The notes: generated by a model from the letters alone, not told the origin. A stretch of DNA of 39,714 nt from an uncultured Sphingomonadaceae bacterium (GCA_902806235.1 CADCVW010000101.1:1-39714); one strand, 5' to 3'. Numbered from the stretch's first letter, positions 23,008 to 32,548 are shown. Numbers and translations are program-made.

Positions 23008-24627
23008 ATGCCGACCACCTACGACTATGTCATCGTCGGCGCGGGCTCGGCGGGCTGCGTGCTCGCCGCGCGACTAACGGAGGACCCGACGGTCAACGTT
23101 CTGCTGCTGGAGGCAGGCGGGCGGAACAACGGCGTGCTGGTGCGGATGCCCGCGGGCGTCGGCGACCTCATCAAGAAGAAGGGCCCGGCCAACTGGGGCT
23201 TCTGGACAGAGCCCGAGCCGCACCTCGACGGCCGCCGCCTGTGGTGGCCGCGCGGCCGGGGCTTGGGCGGCAGCTCGGCGATCAATGGCATGGTGTACGC
23301 GCGCGGCCACCCGCTCGACTACGACGAATGGCGGCAGATGGGGCTGCTCGGCTGGTCGTTCGCCGACGTGCTCCCGTACTTCCGCCGGCTGGAGCGGCAC
23401 CACGGCGGGGCGAACGACCACCACGGCGGCGACGGGCCGCTCCGCGTCTCGCGCGGCGAATCCGACAGCCCGTTCCACCATTCGCTGATCGAAGCGGGGC
23501 GGCAGGCGGGCCACCCTGTAACCGACAACTTCAACGGGCCGGAGCCGGAAGGATTCGGCCGTTATGACCTGACCATCGCCGACGGGCGGCGGTGGAGCGC
23601 GGCGGAAGCGTACCTCCGGCCCGCGCTGTTCCGGCCCAACCTCCACTGCGTCACCGGCGCGCGCACCACGCGGATCGTGGTGGAGCGCGGCCGGGCGACC
23701 GGCGTCGAATACGTCACCGGCCGCAAGGCGCAGCGGGCGATCGCCGCGGCGGGCGAGGTGCTGCTCTGCGCGGGCGCGGTGCAGTCGCCGCAGATCCTTC
23801 AGCTGTCGGGCGTCGGCGAGCCCGAACGGCTGCGCGCGGCGGGCGTGGCGGTCGCCCACGAACTGCCCGGCGTGGGCGAGAACCTGCAGGACCACCTGGA
23901 CGTCACGCTCAACTGGCGCACGACGGGGCTGGTCACCGCGCACTCGGCCACCAGCGGGCTCCGGATGCTCGGCATCGGGCTCGATTACCTGCTGCGCGGC
24001 CGCGGGCTCGGGCGGCAGCAGTTCCTCGAATCGGGCGCCTTCGTCCGCTCGCGCCCGGGCCTGTCGCGCGCCGACATCCAAATTCACGGCGTGCTCGCCA
24101 TCATGATCGACCATGGCAAGGTGAAGGCCAAAGCGGACGGCTTCTCGCTCCACCTCTGCCAGCTGCGGCCGGAAAGCCGCGGGCGGGTGGGCCTGCGCTC
24201 GGCCGATCCGCTCGACGATCCGGCGATCTTCGCCAACTACCTCCAGAGCCACGAGGACCGGCGGGTGATGCGCGAGTGCGTGCGCATCGGCCGCGACGTT
24301 GCTTCGCAAGTCGCGCTCGATCCCTACCGCGCCGACGAGCTCGCGCCGGGCGCGGCGGTGCGCACCGACGAGGAGATCGACGCCTGGGTGCGGCGATCCG
24401 CCGAGACGATCTACCACCCGGTCGGGACCTGCCGGATGGGCCCGGCTTCCGACGCCCGCGCGGTGGTGGACGAGACGCTGGCGGTGCGCGGCTTGCGCGG
24501 CCTGCGCGTGGTGGACGCGTCCGTGATGCCGACCCTGGTGAGCGCGAACACCAACGCGCCCACCATCATGATCGCGGAGAAAGCGAGCGACCTACTGCGC
24601 GGCCGGGCGCTCGCGCGGGCGGGCTGA
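23008..24627 (+). CDS. GMC family oxidoreductase (choline/alcohol dehydrogenase-like)
   Basis: A 539-residue FAD-dependent alcohol dehydrogenase of the glucose-methanol-choline family. It shows the dinucleotide motif GAGSAG (11-16), ribityl-binding LLLEAGG, GMC signature 1 in RGRGLGGSSAINGMVYARGHP (partly quoted, about 84-103), signature 2 GAVQSPQILQLSGVG, and the active-site pair His470 (YHPVGTCRMG) and Asn516 (SANTNAP). These enzymes oxidise primary alcohols to aldehydes and pass electrons to quinones or oxygen. ATG 23008 is chosen over a long upstream opening that overlaps the ligase on the other strand. Divergent from the acyl-CoA operon, it could oxidise an alcohol made by the P450, but that is inference. 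Confidence 0.93.
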   Translation: MPTTYDYVIVGAGSAGCVLAARLTEDPTVNVLLLEAGGRNNGVLVRMPAGVGDLIKKKGPANWGFWTEPEPHLDGRRLWWPRGRGLGGSSAINGMVYARGHPLDYDEWRQMGLLGWSFADVLPYFRRLERHHGGANDHHGGDGPLRVSRGESDSPFHHSLIEAGRQAGHPVTDNFNGPEPEGFGRYDLTIADGRRWSAAEAYLRPALFRPNLHCVTGARTTRIVVERGRATGVEYVTGRKAQRAIAAAGEVLLCAGAVQSPQILQLSGVGEPERLRAAGVAVAHELPGVGENLQDHLDVTLNWRTTGLVTAHSATSGLRMLGIGLDYLLRGRGLGRQQFLESGAFVRSRPGLSRADIQIHGVLAIMIDHGKVKAKADGFSLHLCQLRPESRGRVGLRSADPLDDPAIFANYLQSHEDRRVMRECVRIGRDVASQVALDPYRADELAPGAAVRTDEEIDAWVRRSAETIYHPVGTCRMGPASDARAVVDETLAVRGLRGLRVVDASVMPTLVSANTNAPTIMIAEKASDLLRGRALARAG

Positions 24628-24709
24628 CGGGCCGCCCCGGCGCGGCTTGCCACCGCGCGGCGGGTCTGCTGCTTCTTCCTGCGACGGCGAAACAGGGGAG
24701 GCCGATTCC

Positions 24710-26455
24710 ATGAGATACCTACTCGCGCTCGGCGCGGCGCTCGTCGCCGGCCCGCTCGCCGCCCAGTCCGCCAGCCCGGCGGCGACCGGCTCAGGCTCGC
24801 GCCGGCCGTTCGACCGCATCATCTCCTTCGGCGACAGCCTGTCGGACGTGGGCGCCTAAGCCGCCATCGCGCCACCCGGCGCGGGCAGCTTCACCACCAA
24901 CCCGGACCCGGTGTTCGTGGAGGTGATCGCGGCCGACCTGGCCTTGGATCTACGCCCTAACGTGATCCAGGGCGGCACCGGCTACGCCGAGGGTGGCGGC
25001 CGCGTGGCGCTCGCGCAGCCCGCCGGCCCCACCACCCGCGCCTCCGTGGCCTCTCAGATCGACCGCTTCGGGGCGCAGGGCCGGACCTTCGGTCCGCGCG
25101 ACCTGGTGATCATTCAGGGCGGCGGCAACGACTTCTTCGCCGTCGGCAACAGCGCGCCGCTCGACGACGCCGCCCGCGCGCTCGCCGGCCTCGTCACCCG
25201 GCTGGAGGCGGCGGGCGCGGGCACGATCGTCGCGCTAAACATCCAGACCATTACCCGCTTCAACAGCGTGTTCGAAAACGCGCTGGCGGCCCAGGGCAAC
25301 AACGTCCTGTTCTACGACGTCGACGCCTTATTCAACGAGATCGTCGCCAGCCCCGGCCAGTTCAACATCACCAACATCACCGGCACCGCCTGCGGCGCGG
25401 TAAGCTCGCTCGTCTGCTTGCCGCAGAACTATGTCACTCCCAACGCTAACCGTACCTTCCTGCTGGCCGATCCGGTTCACCCTGCCGGCATCACCCAGCA
25501 GATCCAGGGCGAGGCGATCACCTCCCTGCTCTACGCGCCGCGCCAGATCGGCCAGTTGAGCTTTGTCGCCGAAGGCCGGCTGCGCGCGCACCGCGCCGCG
25601 GCGGGGCTGCGCGGCATCGGCGGCGAGGAGGGCGCGCAGCTGTTCGGCGGTGCCGGCGTGGCGACCTTCCGCGTGCGCGGCGCCGCCCAGCACATCGGCG
25701 TACGCGACGAGGCGACCGTGTTCAACCTCGGCGCGGCCTACCGACCGAGCGACAACAGTGCGCTGGGCGTGTCCTTCGCCTCCAGCGACGGCGACGGCCG
25801 CTTCGGCGAGGACCGAGGCGGTTACGACGCATCCGCCTACAGCGGCACCCTGTTCGCCGCAGCGCGGGAGGGCGGGCTGCGGCTCGCCGCCGACGCCACC
25901 TACGGCGAGATCGAGTTCGACGACCTGACCCGCCGCCTGACCCTCGGCCCCGCGCTGCGCGAGCATTCGGGCGACACCGACGGCCGCTTCTACGGCGCGC
26001 GGGCGGAGGCGAGCCTGAGCGTCGCGGGCGAAGGCGCTTTCGTCGGCCCGGTGGTCGGCGTCGATTACCAGAACATTCGCTTGTCCGGCTATTCAGAGGG
26101 AACGACACTGTCGACGCAGGCCACCTTCGGCCGTCAGCGGCTGGAAACCTTGCGCGGGCTGCTCGGCTTCGAGGTCGCCGCCCCCAACGGCGGGAGCCTG
26201 CGCGCCCGCGCCCGTCTCGCCGGCCAGTACGACGTCCTCGCCGACCCGCGCTCCATCACGGTTACGCCGACGGGGGCGCCCGTGTCCTTCACCAGCGACG
26301 CGCTGCGCGGCGACCGCAGCTTCCTGAGCTACGAGGCGGCGGTGGACGCGGACGTCGCAGACGGCCTCACCGCCGCCGCCAGCGTGGAAGGCACCGCGCT
26401 GCGCGACGGGATGAACAATTTCGCGGGCACGGTGGGGCTGCGGCTGAGCTTCTGA
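24710..26455 (+). pseudogene. SGNH/GDSL esterase autotransporter interrupted by an in-frame TAA
   Basis: The frame encodes a signal peptide (MRYLLALGAALVAGPLAAQ), then the esterase block I FGDSLSDVGA with the nucleophile Ser; TAA at 24857-24859 (codon 50) follows immediately. The same frame then continues without a break to 26455 with block III GGGNDF, block V DPVHPAG containing the catalytic Asp and His, and a C-terminal autotransporter barrel ending in GLRLSF with terminal Phe. A Tyr codon commonly follows this block in relatives, so TAC or TAT to TAA is a one-base change. AGGGGAGG at 24694-24701 is a good ribosome site for ATG 24710. A restart near 24911 would lack both signal peptide and catalytic Ser. 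The intact protein would be an outer-membrane lipase/esterase of about 581 residues. Confidence 0.88.
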
Positions 26456-26459
26456 CGGA

Positions 26460-26505
26460 ACGGGGGCCGCTGGCCGCGTCCGCCGCGCGGCGCTACGGCC
26501 CCCGT
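26460..26505. repeat. strong hairpin between the esterase gene and fhs
   Basis: ACGGGGGCCG (26460-26469) and CGGCCCCCGT (26496-26505) are exact reverse complements around a 26-nt GC-rich loop that can itself pair. No T tract follows. The right arm ends one base before the fhs ATG, so the stem covers the place where a ribosome site should be. It could be a terminator of the esterase transcript or a translation-control structure. Confidence 0.6.
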
Positions 26506-26506
26506 C

Positions 26507-28168
26507 ATGCCCAGCGACATCGAGCTCTCGCGCGCCGCCCCGCTCCGCTCCATCGGCGAGGTCGCGGCGCGCCTCGGCGTGGCCAGCGACGCGGTCGAGC
26601 CCTACGGCCGGTTCAAGGCGAAGCTCGCTCTGCACGACCTGCCCCGCGCGGGGGCGGGCAAGCTGATCCTCGTCACCGCGATCAACCCGACGCCCGCGGG
26701 CGAAGGCAAGACCACCACCTCCATCGGGCTCGCCGACGCGCTGAACCGCACGGGGCGGCGCGCGGCGCTGGCGCTGCGCGAACCCTCGCTCGGCCCCTGC
26801 TTCGGCACCAAGGGCGGCGCCACCGGCGGCGGCCGCGCGCAGGTCGCGCCGATGGAGGAGATCAACCTCCACTTCACCGGCGACTTCCACGCGATCACCG
26901 CCGCGCACAACTTGCTCGCCGCTATGATCGACAACCACGTCCACTGGGGCAACAAGCTCGACATCGACGTGCGCCGGGTGACGTGGCGGCGCGTGCTCGA
27001 CGTCAACGACCGCGCCCTGCGCGACGTTGTCCAGGGGCTCGGCGGTCCCGCCAACGGCTACCCGCGCGAGTCCGGGTTCGACATCACCGTCGCGTCGGAG
27101 GTGATGGCGATCCTATGCCTCGCCCGCGACCTTGGCGATTTGGAGGAGCGGCTGGGCCGGATCGTCGTCGCGCGGACCCGCGACCGCCGCCCGGTCACCG
27201 CGCGCGACCTGCGCGCGGACGGGGCGATGGCGGTGCTGCTCAAGGAGGCGATCAAGCCCAACCTGGTGCAGACGCTGGAAGGCACCCCCGCGCTGCTCCA
27301 CGGCGGCCCGTTCGCCAACATCGCCCACGGTTGCAATTCGGTGATTGCGACGGAAGCGGCGCTCGGCCTCGCCGACTACGTCGTGACGGAGGCCGGGTTC
27401 GGGGCGGACCTGGGGGCGGAGAAGTTCGTCAACATCAAGTGCCGCCAGGCGGGCCTCCGCCCCGACGCCGCCGTGCTCGTCGCTACCATCCGCGCGCTCA
27501 AGATGAATGGCGGGGTGGCGAAAGGCGACCTCGGCTGGGAAGACGTCGGGGCGGTGCGCCGCGGCGCGGTTAACCTCGTCCGCCACCTGGAAAACTTACG
27601 CGGTTTCGGTCTGCCCGCGGTGGTCGCGATCAACGCGTTCGACGGCGACAGCCCGGCAGAGACCGCTGCCGTGCGCGAGGCCGCGGCGGCGGTCGGCGCC
27701 GAGGCGATCCCCTGCCGCCACTGGGCGGAGGGCGGGGCGGGCGCGGTCGACATCGCCGAAGCGGCCGCCGCGCTGGCGGACGCGGGGGAAGCGCGGCTCG
27801 CCCTGACCTACGATGACGACCTGCCCTTGTTCGAAAAGATGAACCGGGTGGCCACCCGTGTGTACCGCGCGGAGCGGGCGACCGCCGAGCGCTCGGTGCT
27901 GAACCAGCTGGCGGCGTGGGAAGCGGCGGGCCACGGGCGGCTGCCCGTGTGCATGGCCAAGACGCAATACAGCTTTTCGACCAATCCGGCGCTGCTCGGC
28001 GCGCCGACCGGCCACGTCGTCCCCGTGCGCGAGGTGCGGCTGGCGGCGGGGGCGGGCTTCGTGGTAGCGATCTGCGGCGAGTTGACGACCATGCCGGGGC
28101 TGCCGCGGACGCCCGCCGCCGAGCATATCCGGCTTGACGCCGATGGGCTCGTCCACGGGCTGTCCTGA
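26507..28168 (+). CDS. fhs: formate--tetrahydrofolate ligase
   Basis: A 553-residue cytosolic enzyme that makes 10-formyl-THF from formate, THF and ATP, feeding purine synthesis and one-carbon metabolism. Diagnostic features are [10 protein letters not shown] (61-70), [21 protein letters not shown] (partly quoted, about 86-105), the segment [21 protein letters not shown], and a C-terminal [16 protein letters not shown]. Length matches the family (about 555). ATG 26507 fits the conserved N-terminus MPSDIE, but no Shine-Dalgarno is visible because the hairpin at 26460-26505 abuts the start. No folD or other one-carbon gene is adjacent. Confidence 0.96.
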   Translation: MPSDIELSRAAPLRSIGEVAARLGVASDAVEPYGRFKAKLALHDLPRAGAGKLILVTAINPTPAGEGKTTTSIGLADALNRTGRRAALALREPSLGPCFGTKGGATGGGRAQVAPMEEINLHFTGDFHAITAAHNLLAAMIDNHVHWGNKLDIDVRRVTWRRVLDVNDRALRDVVQGLGGPANGYPRESGFDITVASEVMAILCLARDLGDLEERLGRIVVARTRDRRPVTARDLRADGAMAVLLKEAIKPNLVQTLEGTPALLHGGPFANIAHGCNSVIATEAALGLADYVVTEAGFGADLGAEKFVNIKCRQAGLRPDAAVLVATIRALKMNGGVAKGDLGWEDVGAVRRGAVNLVRHLENLRGFGLPAVVAINAFDGDSPAETAAVREAAAAVGAEAIPCRHWAEGGAGAVDIAEAAAALADAGEARLALTYDDDLPLFEKMNRVATRVYRAERATAERSVLNQLAAWEAAGHGRLPVCMAKTQYSFSTNPALLGAPTGHVVPVREVRLAAGAGFVVAICGELTTMPGLPRTPAAEHIRLDADGLVHGLS

Positions 28169-28231
28169 CCGGGCCCAGCGATCGCAAGACTCCGCTTGCC
28201 CGCGACCGCGCGCATCGGCCAGGGCGGGGCG

Positions 28232-29764
28232 ATGACGGGCGTGGAGATGGGAATCGACGGCGACGGGCGGCCGGTCGTCGTCGATTTGGAGGAGCTGTTG
28301 GCCACCCGGCTGCTCGTCCAGGGCAACTCGGGTTCCGGCAAGTCGCACCTGCTCCGCCGCCTGCTCGAGGAAAGCGCGGAGCTGGTCCAGCAGGTCGTGA
28401 TCGACCCCGAAGGCGACTTCGCCTCCTTGGCCGACGCGTTCAGCCACCTGGTCATCGATGCCGCCGACTACAGCGTTTCGGAGATCGATGGGCTGGGCCG
28501 CCGCGTTCGGAGCCATCGCGCGTCCGTGGTCCTGAACCTCGAAAATCTGGAGATGGAAGGGCAGATGCGCTGCGCTGCGGCGTTTCTGGGAGCCCTGTTC
28601 GACGCGCCGCGGGAGCACTGGTTTCCCGCGCTAGTTGTGGTGGACGAAGCGCAATTGTTCGCGCCCGCCGCCGGCGGCGACGTGCCGGACGACGTCCGCC
28701 GCGCGTCCTTGGGCGCAATGACCAACCTCATGTGCCGCGGCCGCAAGCGCGGGCTGGCGGGCGTGGTCGCGACCCAGCGACTCGCCAAGCTGGCCAAGAA
28801 CGTCGCCGCGGAGGCGTCCAACTTCCTAATGGGGCGCACCTTTCTCGACATCGACATGCAGCGCGCGGCCGACCTGCTGGGCATGGAGCGCCGGCAGGCG
28901 GAGGCGATCCGGGATCTCGGCCGCGGCGAGTTTCTGGCGCTCGGTCCGGCGCTGTCGCGGCGGCCGCTCAACGTCCGCATCGGCGAAGTTAGGACTGGCG
29001 CGCGGAGCGCCGCGCCGAAGCTGGTGCCGCTGCCGCCGCCGTCGGCCGAAGGAGCCGCCGGCATGGCGGACCTGCTGCTCGCCCCCGGCTTGGAGCAGCC
29101 GGCCGCCGCGCCGCCCCCGCCCGCGCCCGTGCCCGTCGATCAGCTGCTGCGGCGGATCGAAGCGCCGCCGACCGCGCCCGCGCCTGCACCAGCAGCGACG
29201 CTCGCGGCCGTGCCGGAGCTCCCACCGCCTGCCCTGGAGGAGCGGGAGGAAGCGATGCGGCAGGCGATCGCCGAGATCGTCGCCGACGGCGAAGCGCCCC
29301 CGCCCGCCGCCGCCTTTCAGGACTTCGTGCTGCGCTGCCGAATGCGCGGCGTCCCCGCGACGCTGGACATGGCCGGCTTCGCCCGCCGGCTGGCGCTCGC
29401 GCGCGCCGGCGTCGATGATGAGGAGGAATGGGGGGAGGCCATAGCCCTCGCCGCCGCCCTGCCCGAGGAAATGCTCGCCCCCTTCCTCGCGCTCGCCCGC
29501 GCGGCGCGCGAGTGCCTGCCGTGCCCTTCGGACGAGGCGCTCGCCGCGCTCTACCGCACGACCTCCCCCGGCCGGGCGAGGCGGATGCTCGCCTTCGTCG
29601 AGGAGAAGGGCCTGATCGTCTGCCGCGTCGACCTGGCCGGCAAGCGGTCGGTGAGCCTGCCCCACCTCGGCTGGACCACCGCGCCCGCCGCGCCCGGGCC
29701 CGCCCGGCCGACGGTGTCGGGGCGCGTCGCCGCCCGCGAGCCGCGACCCTTTCCCGTCGGCTGA
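28232..29764 (+). CDS. HerA/DUF87-like ATP-binding protein
   Basis: A 510-residue P-loop ATPase of the HerA-FtsK class. Walker A GNSGSGKSH (31-39), VVIDPEGDF, Walker B LVVVDEAQLF (about 134-143) and the sensor-type stretch GRKRGLAGVVATQRLAKL are clear. A Pro/Ala-rich linker (about 265-345) leads to a C-terminal region with a probable winged helix (DEALAALYRTTSPGRARRMLAFVEEKGLIV, partly quoted). HerA proteins are DNA translocases or helicases; this branch is mostly uncharacterised. I chose ATG 28232 (GGGCGGGG upstream) over TTG 28196. It is followed after 8 nt by a small metallophosphoesterase, so the two are probably co-transcribed. Confidence 0.83.
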   Translation: MTGVEMGIDGDGRPVVVDLEELLATRLLVQGNSGSGKSHLLRRLLEESAELVQQVVIDPEGDFASLADAFSHLVIDAADYSVSEIDGLGRRVRSHRASVVLNLENLEMEGQMRCAAAFLGALFDAPREHWFPALVVVDEAQLFAPAAGGDVPDDVRRASLGAMTNLMCRGRKRGLAGVVATQRLAKLAKNVAAEASNFLMGRTFLDIDMQRAADLLGMERRQAEAIRDLGRGEFLALGPALSRRPLNVRIGEVRTGARSAAPKLVPLPPPSAEGAAGMADLLLAPGLEQPAAAPPPPAPVPVDQLLRRIEAPPTAPAPAPAATLAAVPELPPPALEEREEAMRQAIAEIVADGEAPPPAAAFQDFVLRCRMRGVPATLDMAGFARRLALARAGVDDEEEWGEAIALAAALPEEMLAPFLALARAARECLPCPSDEALAALYRTTSPGRARRMLAFVEEKGLIVCRVDLAGKRSVSLPHLGWTTAPAAPGPARPTVSGRVAAREPRPFPVG

Positions 29765-29772
29765 GGCGGCCG

Positions 29773-30258
29773 GTGGCCGTCCTCTTCACTTCCGACAGCC
29801 ATTTCGGCGACCACCGCGTGTTGAACATCGGCCGCCGCCCGTTCGCCTCCGTTGCGGAGATGGACGAAGCTTTGCTGGCGAACTGGAACGCGGCAGTCGG
29901 CCCGGGCGACGAGGTCTGGCACTTGGGCGACGTCGCGCGCCGGGCGGTGGACGTGCCGGCGCTGCTCGGTCGCCTGAACGGGACCAAGCACCTACTGCGC
30001 GGCAACAACGACCCGCCGGGAACGGCGGCCGCGGCGGGCTGGGCGAGCGTCCGCGACTACCACGAGATGGATCTGGACGGCGTCCGCCTGGTGCTCTGCC
30101 ACTATCCGTTCCGCAGCTGGAACGGGCAGGGCAAGGGCGCGCTCGACCTCCACGGCCACAGCCACGGAAAGCTACGCGCGCTGCCGCGCCAGTTCGACGT
30201 GGGCGTGGACGCGCGCGGCTATCGCCCCGTCGCGCTCGCGGAGCTGCTGGCCCGCTGA
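29773..30258 (+). CDS. calcineurin-like metallophosphoesterase
   Basis: A compact 161-residue phosphoesterase with the family motifs in order: SDSHFGDHR (Asp8, His10), HLGDVARR, GNNDPP, CHYPFRSW and GHSHGK. These residues bind a dinuclear metal centre that hydrolyses phosphomonoesters or diesters. The short form resembles phage- and bacterial-type phosphoesterases without extra domains. I chose GTG 29773, 8 nt after the ATPase stop and preceded by GAGGCGG; longer in-frame openings run back through the ATPase gene in a different frame. The substrate is unknown; coupling to the HerA-like ATPase suggests nucleic acid, but that is inference. Confidence 0.87.
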   Translation: MAVLFTSDSHFGDHRVLNIGRRPFASVAEMDEALLANWNAAVGPGDEVWHLGDVARRAVDVPALLGRLNGTKHLLRGNNDPPGTAAAAGWASVRDYHEMDLDGVRLVLCHYPFRSWNGQGKGALDLHGHSHGKLRALPRQFDVGVDARGYRPVALAELLAR

Positions 30259-30275
30259 GCCGCCGCAGCGCGGCA

Positions 30276-31328
30276 TCAGTTCCGCGCGCGCTCCCGACGC
30301 CGGCGTTTCACTTCGCGCCGCGCTTCGTCCTCCTGCTTCATCCGTGCCCGCGCGCCGCCTTCCACGCCGCGCGCCGCCTTGTTCGGGTCGTAGAGCGATC
30401 CGGCGGTGGGCACGGCGGGAACACCCCGCTTCATCTGCTCGCGGTGGACGATGCCGCCCGCGATCCGCTCCGTGAGGTCGGGGAACAGCGCGTGGGAGCG
30501 GAGCGCGCCCTTGGCCTTCCAGCCGACCGCCAGCTCCTCGCGCGGGTGGAGGGACGCGTAGATGATCGCATCCACCGTCTCTCCCGGCCCGTCCATCGGC
30601 CGCATCCGCGGGCTGCGCCCGCTGTAGTTGGCGGTGTTCGCCCAATATTCTGTATCCGCCGCCCAGGGCAGCACGGTGGCGACCTTTACCGTGCGGCGCA
30701 GCCCGTTAAGCCGCAGTTCCTCGTTCAGCGCGCGCCCGAGCGCCAGCACCGCCGCCTTGGTCGCCGCGTACGACGCGTGGTAGGCGAGCGGGATGCGGCT
30801 CTCCACGGAGCCAACGTTGACCAAGGTGCCGCCCCCTTGCGCGCGGAACCGGCGCAGCGCGGCGTGGCTGCCGTAGACCACGCCCTTAAAGTTCACGTCC
30901 ACCACGCGCGCATGGTCGGTGACTGGGATCTCCTCGAACCGGCCGATCGCGCCGACCCCGGCGTTGTTGATCCACACGTCCACCCGGCCGAAGCGCGCCG
31001 CGGCGGCGTCCGCCAGCCGGTCCACCGCGGCCGGGTCGCTCACGTCCGTGGTCACTACCAGCGCCCGGCCGCCCGCCGCGCGCACGCGCGCGGCGACCTC
31101 CTCCAGCAGCTCCGTCCGGCGCGCGGCGAGCACCACGTTGGCGCGCATGGCGCCCAGCCGCTCCGCCACGCCCCGGCCGAAGCCGCTGGACGCGCCGGTG
31201 ACGACGAAGGTGCGCCCGGCGACCAGTCGCGCGTCGCGGGCGCGGAGCTCCGTGTTCGTCGTCATGCAGCCGCCGAGCGGCGCCGCGAGCGCCAGGAGCG
31301 CGGCCATGGCCAGTGCGCGCTTGTTCAT
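30276..31328 (-). CDS. SDR family oxidoreductase with a lipoprotein signal
   Basis: A 350-residue short-chain dehydrogenase/reductase. The cofactor motif TGASSGFG (44-51), NNAG, the Ser in VGSVES and the catalytic YAATK (Tyr187, Lys191) are all present, so it should be active with NAD(P)H. Unusually, the N-terminus reads MNKRALAMAALLALAAPLGGC, a lipoprotein signal with lipobox Cys21, whereas SDR enzymes are normally cytoplasmic. The C-terminus is very basic (KRRRRERARN). ATG 31328 has GGAGG 5 nt upstream, which supports the version with the signal; ATG 31340 is also in frame. The gene is divergent from another SDR gene. Confidence 0.88.
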   Translation of the reverse strand: MNKRALAMAALLALAAPLGGCMTTNTELRARDARLVAGRTFVVTGASSGFGRGVAERLGAMRANVVLAARRTELLEEVAARVRAAGGRALVVTTDVSDPAAVDRLADAAAARFGRVDVWINNAGVGAIGRFEEIPVTDHARVVDVNFKGVVYGSHAALRRFRAQGGGTLVNVGSVESRIPLAYHASYAATKAAVLALGRALNEELRLNGLRRTVKVATVLPWAADTEYWANTANYSGRSPRMRPMDGPGETVDAIIYASLHPREELAVGWKAKGALRSHALFPDLTERIAGGIVHREQMKRGVPAVPTAGSLYDPNKAARGVEGGARARMKQEDEARREVKRRRRERARN

Positions 31329-31450
31329 GCCGACCTCCATCGTGACCGAAACCCGCTGCACCCGTTCGCGCCGCCCGGCGCTCACCGAGGTTAAGTTGCG
31401 GGCCCATCGCCGCCGCCGCGCGTTACCCGCCGCGAACGGAGGAGCCGACC

Positions 31451-32302
31451 ATGCCCGACATCGAACCCATGATCCACGAGGACGCGCTGCCCGGGAACGA
31501 GCGCGACCTCGACAAGAAGCCCGAGTGGGAGCCGCGCTACCCCGGCTCCGGCCGGCTGGCGGGCAAGGCCGTGCTGGTCACGGGCGCGGACAGCGGCATC
31601 GGTCGCGCCGTCGCCGTGCTCTTCGCGCGCGAAGGCGCGGACGTCGCGATCCTCTACCTCAACGAGCACGAAGACGCGGCGGACACCCAGCGCTTCGTGG
31701 AGGCCGAGGGGCGGCGGGCGATTTCCATCGCCGGCGACGTGGGCGACCGCGCCTTCTGCGACGACGCGGTGCGGCGGACGGTGGAGGCGTTCGGCAAGAT
31801 CGACGTTCTGGTCAACAACGCCGCCGAGCAGCATCCGGACAAGGACATCGCCGACATTACGGAGGAGCAGCTGCGCCGCACCTTTCAGACCAACATCTTT
31901 GGCTATTTCCACATGGTCCAGGCCGCCCGCCCGCACCTAAAGAGCGGGGCGGCGATCGTGAACTGCACCAGCGTGACGAGCTTTCAGGGTTCGGGCGAGC
32001 TGCTCGACTATTCGGCGACCAAGGGGGCGATCACCGCCTTCACCCGATCGCTCTCGCAGAACCTGATCGGCGAAGGCATCCGCGTGAACGGCGTCGCGCC
32101 CGGGCCGATCTGGACGCCACTCAACCCGATGGGCGGCTCCACGCCCGAGAAAATGGAGACCTTCGGGGAAAGCGTGCCAATGGGCCGCCCCGGCCAGCCG
32201 AACGAGGTCGCGCCCGCCTTTCTGTTCCTCGCCTGCGAGGACGCGAGCTACATGAGCGGGCAGATCCTCCACCCGAACGGCGGCACGCCCGTCGGGGGGT
32301 GA
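31451..32302 (+). CDS. SDR family oxidoreductase (YghA / glucose-ribitol dehydrogenase-like)
   Basis: A 283-residue cytoplasmic SDR with the N-terminal extension typical of the YghA/GsiB group (PGNERDLDKKPEWEPRYPGSGRL, partly quoted). It has TGADSGIG (44-51), VNNAAEQHP, the Ser in NCTSVTSFQGS, the catalytic YSATK (Tyr187, Lys191) and a conventional C-terminal SGQILHPNGGTPVGG. Such proteins are often part of general stress regulons and reduce aldehydes or sugars; the substrate is not defined. GGAGGAG upstream of ATG 31451 is a strong ribosome site. A nested repeat element begins right after the stop. Confidence 0.92.
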   Translation: MPDIEPMIHEDALPGNERDLDKKPEWEPRYPGSGRLAGKAVLVTGADSGIGRAVAVLFAREGADVAILYLNEHEDAADTQRFVEAEGRRAISIAGDVGDRAFCDDAVRRTVEAFGKIDVLVNNAAEQHPDKDIADITEEQLRRTFQTNIFGYFHMVQAARPHLKSGAAIVNCTSVTSFQGSGELLDYSATKGAITAFTRSLSQNLIGEGIRVNGVAPGPIWTPLNPMGGSTPEKMETFGESVPMGRPGQPNEVAPAFLFLACEDASYMSGQILHPNGGTPVGG

Positions 32303-32314
32303 GGTAAAATAAAG

Positions 32315-32548
32315 CTCTCTCCCCTTCAGGGGCGTAGCGGCCGGCTTCCCGGCCGCTACGGGTTGGGAGAGGGGGCGTAGGGCGGAGCAGCGACGTGCCG
32401 GGGGCACCTCGCCGCCCGGAGCCGGCCCGCGGAGCGGGCCGTGGGCTGCAAGCTTGGTCCTCTTACTGACCACGCTGCCCCTCTCCGCTGCGACTAAGGC
32501 CCGCTTCGCGGACCTAAGTCTCGCTCCTCTCTCCTGAAGGGGAGAGAG
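32315..32548. repeat. nested inverted-repeat element bounded by 16-bp arms
   Basis: CTCTCTCCCCTTCAGG (32315-32330) and CCTGAAGGGGAGAGAG (32533-32548) are exact reverse complements 202 bases apart. Inside lie a 12-bp perfect stem CGTAGCGGCCGG/CCGGCCGCTACG around CTTC (32333-32360), GGAGAGGGG/CCCCTCTCC (32366-32374 and 32478-32486), and GGCCCGC/GCGGGCC (32424-32440). No gene is evident within. It sits between convergent SDR and lipoprotein genes. It resembles a small non-coding mobile repeat (MITE-like); other copies cannot be checked here. Confidence 0.75.

Noticed and set aside
24630..24660. Possible terminator after the GMC gene
   Set aside because: Only a 6-bp stem forms without mismatch, and the following sequence is only mildly T-rich.
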